Positions 1 through 5,899 of a stretch of 7,818 nucleotides of DNA are shown piece by piece. Under the pieces are notes generated by a model. That model saw only the letters and a list, made by a program, of their open reading frames with translations, made no database searches and was not told the origin of the DNA. The translations under genes and the position numbers were made by a program. This DNA is from Deltaproteobacteria bacterium (lineage in GTDB: Bacteria > Desulfobacterota > Desulfuromonadia > Desulfuromonadales > Geothermobacteraceae). The stretch lies in NCBI GenBank assembly GCA_003695205.1, contig RFIO01000556.1:1-7818 (forward strand), written 5' to 3'. Positions within the stretch are counted from its first letter, which is position 1, and each line of letters opens with the position of its first letter.

Positions 1-1
1 C

Positions 2-208
2 CCGTGCATCGAGATCTGTCAGGGGCCGGAATGCGGCGAGTTCGGCGGCCCGGAGCTGCTGGCCGAGCTTAGGAGCCTTGGAATCGCGGCCGAGCCCGGT
101 CATTGCCAGGGCCTGTGCCATTACGCACCGGTCGCCGTCGTCGGCGAGAAGCATCTCGGCGATGCGACCATTCAGGGAATCAAGACCACGCTGGCACTTG
201 CCTCCTGA
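2..208 (+). CDS. 2Fe-2S thioredoxin-like ferredoxin domain protein, C-terminal part (5' end outside window)
   Basis: An open frame runs in from the left edge and ends at TGA 206-208, giving 68 visible residues; the start lies outside the window. It has CQGPEC (Cys6 and Cys11, a CX4C pair) and CQGLC (Cys35 and Cys39, a CX3C pair). This is the four-cysteine arrangement of NuoE-like and thioredoxin-like [2Fe-2S] ferredoxins. The segment after the second pair (HYAPVAVVGEKHLGDAT) fits the usual end of that fold, where a hydrophobic strand is followed by a short helix. The expected role is electron transfer, either as a small free ferredoxin or as a subunit or domain of an NAD(P)-linked oxidoreductase; the partner is not visible. 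The spacing of 24 residues between pairs is shorter than in NuoE itself, so I do not call it nuoE. It converges on hsdR and is probably chromosomal backbone rather than part of the restriction cassette. Confidence 0.72.
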   Translation, partial: PCIEICQGPECGEFGGPELLAELRSLGIAAEPGHCQGLCHYAPVAVVGEKHLGDATIQGIKTTLALAS

Positions 209-227
209 GCTAATCCGGCCCGGTCTA

Positions 228-3200
228 TTAGACTTCCTGACCCGTCCAGTTTTCCGATAGCGCTTCGGCCTGTTTCAATACCAGATCAATCGCTTCCTGC
301 TGACCATCGGGCGGATATTTCCATTTCCGCAAAGCCCGGCGCACCAGATTGCGCAGCTTCGCGCGCACGCTCTCGCGCACCTGCCAGTCCACCGTGGTGC
401 TCCGCCGCAACTGCTCGGTGACATAGCGGGCCAGCTCGCGCAGCTTGTCATCGCCCAGTTCACGCACCGCCGATTCGTTCTGAATCAAGGCACGATAGAA
501 GGCGATCTCATCCGCATTCAGGCCCAGCTTTTCGGCAGCTTCGGCATCGGCCTGCATCTCCCTGGCCATGTTGATCAACTCTTCGATCACCTGCGCCGTC
601 TCGATGGCACGATTATGGTATTTGCGCAGCGTCTCCATGATGCGCTCGGAATATTTCTTTTCCGACACCACATCGGTCTTCATGCGCGCCTTGATCTCGT
701 CGCGCAGCAGCTTTTCCAGCAGCGCCACGGCCAGGTTCTTCTGCGGCAGATTTTTCACATCCTCCAGAAACTCGTCGGACAAGAGGCCGATATTCGGCTT
801 ATCCAGTCCGACAAGCTCGAATACATCGGCCACGCCCTCGGCGATAATCGCGTTATCGATGATCTGCTTCAGCGCCGAATGTTTCTCTTCATTGCTGCGT
901 CGCTTATCAATGGAGGTGAATTTCAGGATTGCGGCTTTGACGGCGGAGAGGAAGGCAATCTCCTTCTTCAAAGGCTCCGCCTCATCCAGCGTGCTGCACA
1001 GAGTATAGGCTTTGCCGATCGCGGCCATCACATCAAGGAAACGTTTCTTGCCGTCTTCCAGGCCGAGGATATGGTTCATCGCTCCCGGCAACAGGCGCAG
1101 GGCATCCGTTTCAAATGCGCTGTAATCAAATCCATCCAGCATGGCGCGCACGACATCCATCTTCTCAAGCAGGACCGCCAAGGCCTCACGCGCATCGAGT
1201 GTCGGTGCGCCTCTGCCTTTCGAATCGGTGTAGGTCTTCAGCGCATGTTTCAGCTCATTGGCAATGCCGATGTAGTCCACCACCAGCCCGCCGGGCTTGT
1301 CGCGGAACACGCGATTCACGCGCGCAATCGCCTGCATCAGGTTGTGCCCGCGCATCGGCTTGTCGACATACATCGTATGACAGCTCGGCGCGTCAAAGCC
1401 GGTCAGCCACATATCGCGGACGATGACCAGGCGCAGGGCGTCGTCCGGGTCCTTGAAGCGCTTCTCGAACAGCTTCCTGACCTCCTTGCTGTAGATATGC
1501 GGCTGCAGCTTGGCCCTGTCCGAGGCCGAGCCGGTCATCACCACCTTGATCACACCCTTGGCTGGATCATCGCTGTGCCATTCCGGCCTGAGCGCAACAA
1601 TGGCATCGTACATGTCCACGCATATCTCGCGACTCATGCAGACGATCATCGCCTTGCCGGGCTCGGCCTCGATACGTTTCTCGAAATGCGTCACCAGATC
1701 CTCGGCCACCTGCCGGATGCGTGGCGCGCTACCGACCAGCTTTTCGAGCGCCGCCCATTTCGATTTGGTGCGCTCGCGCATAGCAATGTCTTCCTCGTCC
1801 TCGATGACCTCCTCGACCTCTTCGTTGAGCGCCTCGATCTCGGCTTGCTTGATGTCGAGCCTGGCCAGCCGCGATTCGTAGTAGATCGGCACGGTGGCGC
1901 CATCGTCCACCGCATCCTGAATGTCGTAGATCGACACATAATCGCCGAACACGGCGCGCGTATCCTTATCCTCCTTCGAAATCGGAGTGCCTGTGAACCC
2001 GATAAACGTTGCCTCCGGCAATGCATCGCGCATATGCTTGGAATAGCCGAAGGAAAACCGGCCGGTCTTCGGATTCAGCCTGGCTCTGTCGCCATACTGC
2101 GATCGGTGCGCCTCATCGGAGATCACCACGATATTGTGGCGGCGGCTAAGCACCGGATGGCTCGTCTCATCATTCAGCAGCGCAAACTTCTGCACCGTGG
2201 TAAAGATGATGCCGCCGGACTGGCGCGAGCTGAGCATGTCGCGCAACTCGTCGCGGCCCGATGCCTGCACCGGCGTCTGCTTCAGCACCTCCGAAGCCAT
2301 GACGAAGGTGTTGAACAACTGACCATCGAGATCGTTGCGGTCGGTCACCACCACGATGGTCGGATTGTTCATCTCCGGCTGCGCCAGCAATTTACCGGCG
2401 TAACAGACCATCGAGATTGACTTGCCCGAGCCCTGCGTGTGCCACACCACGCCCGCCTTCTTTGAGCCTGGCACGACCTCGCGCCCGTAGGTGGCGCGCG
2501 GTTCCCGCGCCTCCCCCTCAGCTCGCTGCGAGGCGATCACCGTCGCCTTCACCGCTTCGCGCACGGCGTGGAACTGATGATAGCCGGCGATCTTTTTGAT
2601 GATGGTGTCGTTATCGTTCTCAAACAGGATGAAGTGATGGATATAGTCGAGGAACAGCTCCGGATTGAAGAAGCCCTTTACCAGGGTTTCAAGCCGATAT
2701 TCGAACTGCGGCTTGTCATCCTCATTGGCCACCGTGCGCCAGGGCATGAAGCGCTCCTTGTTGGCCGTGAGCGATCCGACCCGCGCATTCAGCCCGTCGC
2801 TGACCACCAGCGCCTCGTTGAAGGTGAACAGATCGGGAATCTCCTCCTTGTAGGTTTGCAGCTGCTGATAGGCCGACCAGATATCGGCATTGGCATCAGC
2901 CGGGTTCTTCAGCTCGATCACGGCAAGCGGCAGACCGTTGATGAACACGATCACATCCGGCCGGCGATTGCCCTTGGAGCCGGTAATCGTGTACTGGTTG
3001 ACCACCAGAAACCGGTTGTTGGCCGGATTGGCGAAATCGATCAGCTGCACATAGTCGTGCCGTTCTTCACCGTCCTCTTTCCACTCAACCTTCACCCCTT
3101 CCAGCAGCTGGCGATGAAAGGCCTTGTTGTTCTGGATCAGCACAGGCGTTTCCGGTCTGGCGATATGGCATGAAACCTGCTCCAGCGTGGACGCAGGGAT

Positions 3201-3377
3201 ATGCGGATTGAGAACCTTCAGCCGCTCCAGCAGGCGATCAAACAGCACGATCTGGCGATAGTCGCTGCGCTCCGGCCTGTCGCCATCCGGGGCAATGTCA
3301 TAGCCGCAGGCATAGTCGTAGCCGATGGACTGGAACCATTCGAGGCAGAGCCGTTCGAGCTGGTCTTCGCTAATCAT
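228..3377 (-). CDS. hsdR: Type I restriction enzyme HsdR, endonuclease/translocase subunit
   Basis: The ATP-dependent DNA translocase and nuclease of the type I complex: it joins HsdM2-HsdS, pulls in DNA from an unmethylated site and cuts at a distance. The protein is 1049 residues, close to EcoR124I HsdR. The N-terminal PD-(D/E)xK nuclease shows RPDV (Asp141), ELK (Glu155, Lys157) and a QxxxY motif (Gln172, Tyr176). The SF2 helicase motifs follow in order: motif I HTQGSGKS (313-320), motif II DEAH (421-424), motif III TGTP (462-465), motif V around LTGFDAPS (658-665) and motif VI QAIARVNR (682-689). The helical C-terminal region follows. No frameshift or missing catalytic residue is seen. 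The ATG at 3375-3377 is preceded by only a weak site (AGAAG, about 6 nt upstream). A 19-codon open frame upstream ends in an ATGA overlap with this start. Residues about 281-306, just before motif I, form a basic, low-complexity linker. The stop codon lies 19 nt from the convergent ferredoxin gene. Confidence 0.97.
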   Translation of the reverse strand: MISEDQLERLCLEWFQSIGYDYACGYDIAPDGDRPERSDYRQIVLFDRLLERLKVLNPHIPASTLEQVSCHIARPETPVLIQNNKAFHRQLLEGVKVEWKEDGEERHDYVQLIDFANPANNRFLVVNQYTITGSKGNRRPDVIVFINGLPLAVIELKNPADANADIWSAYQQLQTYKEEIPDLFTFNEALVVSDGLNARVGSLTANKERFMPWRTVANEDDKPQFEYRLETLVKGFFNPELFLDYIHHFILFENDNDTIIKKIAGYHQFHAVREAVKATVIASQRAEGEAREPRATYGREVVPGSKKAGVVWHTQGSGKSISMVCYAGKLLAQPEMNNPTIVVVTDRNDLDGQLFNTFVMASEVLKQTPVQASGRDELRDMLSSRQSGGIIFTTVQKFALLNDETSHPVLSRRHNIVVISDEAHRSQYGDRARLNPKTGRFSFGYSKHMRDALPEATFIGFTGTPISKEDKDTRAVFGDYVSIYDIQDAVDDGATVPIYYESRLARLDIKQAEIEALNEEVEEVIEDEEDIAMRERTKSKWAALEKLVGSAPRIRQVAEDLVTHFEKRIEAEPGKAMIVCMSREICVDMYDAIVALRPEWHSDDPAKGVIKVVMTGSASDRAKLQPHIYSKEVRKLFEKRFKDPDDALRLVIVRDMWLTGFDAPSCHTMYVDKPMRGHNLMQAIARVNRVFRDKPGGLVVDYIGIANELKHALKTYTDSKGRGAPTLDAREALAVLLEKMDVVRAMLDGFDYSAFETDALRLLPGAMNHILGLEDGKKRFLDVMAAIGKAYTLCSTLDEAEPLKKEIAFLSAVKAAILKFTSIDKRRSNEEKHSALKQIIDNAIIAEGVADVFELVGLDKPNIGLLSDEFLEDVKNLPQKNLAVALLEKLLRDEIKARMKTDVVSEKKYSERIMETLRKYHNRAIETAQVIEELINMAREMQADAEAAEKLGLNADEIAFYRALIQNESAVRELGDDKLRELARYVTEQLRRSTTVDWQVRESVRAKLRNLVRRALRKWKYPPDGQQEAIDLVLKQAEALSENWTGQEV
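3324..3362 (-). repeat. hsdR-start repeat, functional copy inside hsdR
   Basis: This 39-nt stretch encodes hsdR residues about 6-18 (QLERLCLEWFQSI). It matches the diverged upstream copy at 3458-3496, with 32 of 39 positions identical, in direct orientation and with starts 134 bp apart. Confidence 0.75.
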
Positions 3378-3416
3378 TTGTCGCTTCTAACATCAGGGAT
3401 GTACCAAGCGGTATTT

Positions 3417-3437
3417 TTATTCCCATTTTGATTTCAT
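3417..3437 (-). other. Possible 6-codon leader ORF with a strong Shine-Dalgarno before hsdR
   Basis: On the minus strand AGGAGG (3442-3447) lies 4 nt before ATG (3435-3437), which opens a frame of only six codons (MKSKWE) ending in TAA. It is the best ribosome binding site between hsdS and hsdR, yet it serves no long frame. The ATG overlaps the TGA that ends the hsdR-like remnant (ATGA). It may be a leftover start of a lost gene, or it may recruit ribosomes ahead of hsdR. I infer no product. Confidence 0.25.
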
Positions 3438-3457
3438 GCTCCCTCCTGTTGTTCAGC

Positions 3458-3496
3458 GATAGCCTGGAACCATTCCATACAGAGCCGTTCTGGCTG
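3458..3496 (-). repeat. Diverged second copy of the hsdR 5' end (remnant)
   Basis: On the minus strand this reads QPERLCMEWFQAI, against QLERLCLEWFQSI near the start of HsdR. 32 of 39 nucleotides and 10 of 13 residues are identical. The frame goes on for AEQQEGA and then stops at TGA 3434-3436; the 14-codon piece from the internal ATG (3476-3478) is MEWFQAIAEQQEGA. Upstream of the match the similarity to HsdR is lost. It is best read as a decayed fragment of an hsdR start, left by duplication or by recombination between related hsd operons. It is too short to be a functional gene. Confidence 0.7.
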
Positions 3497-3531
3497 TCGC
3501 CCCCTGCGCCGGCACGTGCATATCCGATGGC

Positions 3532-4113
3532 TCACAGCCATCTCCATCGGCTTATGTCGGGCGCCTGGCCTCCCAGCAGCCGGAACATTTCATCAACGGG
3601 CCACAGGCAATCCTTGCTGCCTTTCCGGTTGCGCGGTGTCTGGGCAAGGCGGATATTGACAAGCAGCGGAGACAGTTCATCCAGCCGCATTTCCCGGAAC
3701 CAGAGCAGATGGTCGATCTCCTGAGCCGCCTGATTCAGGGTTCCCAGCACGGAACGATCCGTGGCGCGGTCGCAGACCAGCGGCCCCAGCATCGACTGCG
3801 CCCGAAGCAACACCGCCTCATCCGCATCCAGCTTCAGCAGCGTATTCATCAGCGCATCGCGAAACAGAACGTCCAGCCGGGCAAAATCGGGCTTCGTCAG
3901 CGCCGGCAGGAAAAGCGCGAAGCGGGTGGCATCGTGCATCAACAGCACGCACTGGCGCCGTTGCAATCGGATGAGATTCGCATGCCAGCCGCTGAGCGGC
4001 GATTCGACATCGTCGTTGGCGACATCGCCGGCCGCTTCCGGCGAATCTAGCCGCCCGTCCGCTGCAAGCGGCAGCTTGTCGAACAGCTTTTTGGTCGCGT
4101 GCAGGCGGATCAT
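3532..4113 (-). CDS. Uncharacterised accessory protein, DUF6933-like, in the hsd operon
   Basis: A 193-residue protein beginning MIRLHATKKLFDKLPL. It continues with SGWHANLIRLQRRQCVLL, MHDATRFALFLPALTKPDF, DALMNTLLKL and CDRSVLGTLNQ, and ends with a WPVDEMFRLL segment. The pattern MIRLH.TKKL / WHANL..LQRR.CVL..HDATRF matches my memory of the DUF6933 family, whose function is unknown; the family name needs a profile search. There is no signal peptide or membrane segment, and I recognise no catalytic motif; the HDATRF motif and nearby arginines are the obvious conserved features. I chose ATG 4111-4113 because it overlaps the hsdS stop by 4 nt (ATGA), which suggests coupled translation, and because the family begins at MIRLH. 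The frame stays open further upstream to 4212, but that part runs antiparallel in role only as an overlap with hsdS coding sequence. The gene is followed by a 154-nt gap before hsdR. A role in modulating the R-M system is only an inference from position. Confidence 0.72.
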   Translation of the reverse strand: MIRLHATKKLFDKLPLAADGRLDSPEAAGDVANDDVESPLSGWHANLIRLQRRQCVLLMHDATRFALFLPALTKPDFARLDVLFRDALMNTLLKLDADEAVLLRAQSMLGPLVCDRATDRSVLGTLNQAAQEIDHLLWFREMRLDELSPLLVNIRLAQTPRNRKGSKDCLWPVDEMFRLLGGQAPDISRWRWL

Positions 4114-5513
4114 GCGGCCACCTCCAGCTCCTTTTCGGCAGCGCCGACGGAGATTTCCCCGGAAAGGAGTTTGGGGAGCAAAGCATCTCGGGTTATAGCC
4201 AGGGTGTCGCACTGCTCTAGGTTCGATTCCTTCTTTGCGGCCATTGAGTTAGCCAGCTCAGAATAAACAGCCACAAGCTCGCCTGATGGCACAATAACAG
4301 GCATTGCAACCACCGCCTTTGGCTGTGCACGTTGCCTGCTTCCCGTTGTGCCCGTCACTCGTTGAGCAATGCCTTCTTGGAACAACCCTGATTGGACTAA
4401 TCCGTAAATGAATCCTCGCTTACTGACATCATAGGGAACAAACTGCATGAACTCTGTTGAACAAATTGCCGACTCATAATCAGTTGGCTCAACCCACCAC
4501 GTCCTAGGAAAATGGGGGTTAAGTTTCGAAACCAGAATAGCCCCCGGTTTCACGGCATACTTATTACTCTTAATTTCTTCTCCTGCTTCATACGAAGGTC
4601 TTTTTCCCTCATCAAAAGCTGGAATACTGAAGTGCTCCCAAATCTTATTCGGAGATTCAAATGGCTTTACCGATGTAGTGTCTAGATTCACCAGGTCACT
4701 GAATGGTTTGACCTCCCATCCCTCCGGAATGGGGCCGAGTTCGGAATCGGTGAGGGCGGACGGGAACAGATCGGCGGTGGCGGCAAGCTGGTCGAACTGT
4801 TCGCGGGGCAGCGCATCCAGCTCCTCGTCGCTTTTTCCCGAAATGGCGCGCATGGCGGCGCGCTGCGGGTCGTCGCCGTTTTCGATGGCGGCCATCCTGG
4901 CCTTCACCGGATCGAAATCGACAAACCACGATTTAAAGATCGCCTGCGCCATCTCCTCCAGCGTCTTGTTGATCTTGCGATTGAGTTCGATTTTTCTAGA
5001 AAGATCATGTCGCTGTTTCGCAATTTGGGACTGAATCCTCATAGGAGGAAGATCAACCTCGATTTGCAATAGCTCAGACTGCTTAATGCCAAGCACAGTT
5101 GACCCAGAAGCTCTTGCCTCCAATTGCCTGCGCCCCTTCTGAGAGGTTAACCATGCAACCAAGTACAAAGAATCTATTTCCTCTTTATTGGGCCGAAGTC
5201 CAAATACTCGCTGCCCTAATACATATTTGGTTTTACCGTCTAAATAAAAGACTTCTCCCATAGGTGCTTCAGATGTAAGAACGATGTCTCCTTCCTGAAT
5301 CTCAACTTTCATCCATTTTTTATACATCTGCTCACTGGCAAACCTAATCGAATCTAGATTTACCAACTCATCCGTCTTTACATGCTTAGCGGATAGAACC
5401 GGATAGCCAGTCCTGTCAAAATCATCAAATCCCATTTTCTTTGGTGTTTTTCCACGATGGTCGATTACTAGTTCTAGCAATTCGCCCAAAGGTCGGCTTG
5501 CCCACTCAGTCAT
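4110..5513 (-). CDS. hsdS: Type I restriction enzyme HsdS, specificity subunit
   Basis: The DNA-recognition subunit, which holds two HsdM and two HsdR and sets the bipartite target. It has 467 residues and the usual two-repeat plan. The first target recognition domain is about residues 1-155 (opening WASRPLGELLELVIDHRGKT). The first conserved helical spacer, about 158-207, includes LNRKINKTLEEMAQAIF and KSWFVDFDPVKARM. A linker of about 208-262 ends LGPIPEGWEV. The second recognition domain is about 263-405. The second conserved spacer, about 412-455, ends TRDALLPKLLSGEISV. No truncation is seen. The ATG at 5511-5513 overlaps the stop of the preceding hsdM-tail remnant in the 8-nt string ATGACTGA, and its own stop overlaps the next gene by ATGA. 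The two recognition domains are clearly AT-richer (35-40% GC in sampled 60-nt lines near 5161-5280) than the central spacer and flanking genes, as expected for exchanged modules. The recognised sequence cannot be read from the gene. Confidence 0.95.
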   Translation of the reverse strand: MTEWASRPLGELLELVIDHRGKTPKKMGFDDFDRTGYPVLSAKHVKTDELVNLDSIRFASEQMYKKWMKVEIQEGDIVLTSEAPMGEVFYLDGKTKYVLGQRVFGLRPNKEEIDSLYLVAWLTSQKGRRQLEARASGSTVLGIKQSELLQIEVDLPPMRIQSQIAKQRHDLSRKIELNRKINKTLEEMAQAIFKSWFVDFDPVKARMAAIENGDDPQRAAMRAISGKSDEELDALPREQFDQLAATADLFPSALTDSELGPIPEGWEVKPFSDLVNLDTTSVKPFESPNKIWEHFSIPAFDEGKRPSYEAGEEIKSNKYAVKPGAILVSKLNPHFPRTWWVEPTDYESAICSTEFMQFVPYDVSKRGFIYGLVQSGLFQEGIAQRVTGTTGSRQRAQPKAVVAMPVIVPSGELVAVYSELANSMAAKKESNLEQCDTLAITRDALLPKLLSGEISVGAAEKELEVAA

Positions 5514-5586
5514 CGAAACCGATCCCCGCCAGGTTATTTTTGCTCACCGCTTTCAGCCGCTCACTTTCGGTCAGCAAATCACGCAT
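5506..5586 (-). pseudogene. 26-codon remnant of an HsdM C-terminus between the ORF6N gene and hsdS
   Basis: A short frame from ATG 5584-5586 to TGA 5506-5508. It begins MRDLLTESERLKA and ends KNNLAGIGFDD. The true HsdM ends LREQFAESDRLEA...KKNLAGIGFDV, so 15 of 26 residues match, with an identical LAGIGFD near the end. HsdM-like material therefore occurs twice. The frame overlaps the ORF6N stop (ATGCGTGA) and its stop overlaps the hsdS start (ATGACTGA), so ribosomes could pass through it to hsdS. It may be a translated coupling peptide, but it cannot be a methyltransferase. It is most simply a duplicated or recombined hsdM end that kept the original junction to hsdS. Confidence 0.7.
5512..5570 (-). 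repeat. Second copy of the hsdM 3'-end repeat
   Basis: 59 nt aligned without gaps to 5898-5956 in hsdM, with 48 of 59 identical; the first 21 nt carry a single mismatch. The orientation is direct and the offset is 386 bp. The ORF6N gene lies between the copies. Confidence 0.8.
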
Positions 5587-5899
5587 GGTTCAACCTCCCC
5601 AGCAAATCCAGCGCGCCTTTGTCGAAGCGGGAGAAGGTAAGCGGTCTGGTTCCGCCAAGCTGTTTTTTGGAAGGTATCACAGACTGTGATACCAAAGCCT
5701 CGACCTCGGAGTCATCCAGAATGAACAGAAAGTCATCAGGGAATCGGCTCTTATTTCGACGCACAGCCTGTTTCAGAGCGCGTGTCTCTACCTGATAGAG
5801 CACGGCCAGATCACGATCCAGCATCACCTGTTGGCCGCGAAGGGTGAAGATGCGGCTGCGGATATTGCCGGGGTCGATTCGGCTTAATGCCTCAGACAT
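5579..5899 (-). CDS. Short ORF6N-domain (phage-type DNA-binding) protein
   Basis: A 106-residue protein starting at ATG 5897-5899, which overlaps the hsdM stop in ATGTCTGA. Residues 12-75 fit the ORF6N domain found in phage antirepressor-like and KilA-N-associated proteins: IRSRIFTLRGQQVMLDRDLA, VLYQVETRALKQAVRRN, then SRFPDDFLFILDDSE. ORF6N proteins are thought to bind DNA. Family members usually continue with a segment like LPYAFTEQGVAML and a further C-terminal region. Here the family pattern weakens after about residue 83 (GGTRPLTF) and the protein stops at NHA, so it is either a minimal domain or a truncated one. The frame is open further upstream inside hsdM, but the overlap and the family start favour this ATG. 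Position between hsdM and hsdS suggests co-expression with the R-M genes; a regulatory role is possible but not shown. Confidence 0.8.
   Translation of the reverse strand: MSEALSRIDPGNIRSRIFTLRGQQVMLDRDLAVLYQVETRALKQAVRRNKSRFPDDFLFILDDSEVEALVSQSVIPSKKQLGGTRPLTFSRFDKGALDLLGRLNHA

Noticed and set aside
209..227. Possible shared terminator between the convergent ferredoxin and hsdR genes
   Set aside because: The 19-nt gap has only CCGGCCCGG, which cannot form a stable loop, and no T-run. GTCT-ATT-AGAC is too short a stem.
615..2420. Long plus-strand open frame (601 codons) opposite hsdR
   Set aside because: It is the antisense of a well-conserved helicase gene. Its product is rich in His, Arg and Leu with no recognisable domain, as expected from reverse reading of GC-rich codons.
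3497..3531. Palindrome GCACGTGC and GC-rich pairing after the DUF6933-like gene as a terminator
   Set aside because: There is no proper stem-loop with a T-run on the minus strand, so hsdR is more likely read through from the operon promoter.
4114..4212. N-terminal extension of the DUF6933-like frame
   Set aside because: It lies wholly inside hsdS in another frame. The ATGA overlap start at 4111-4113 and the MIRLH beginning fit better.
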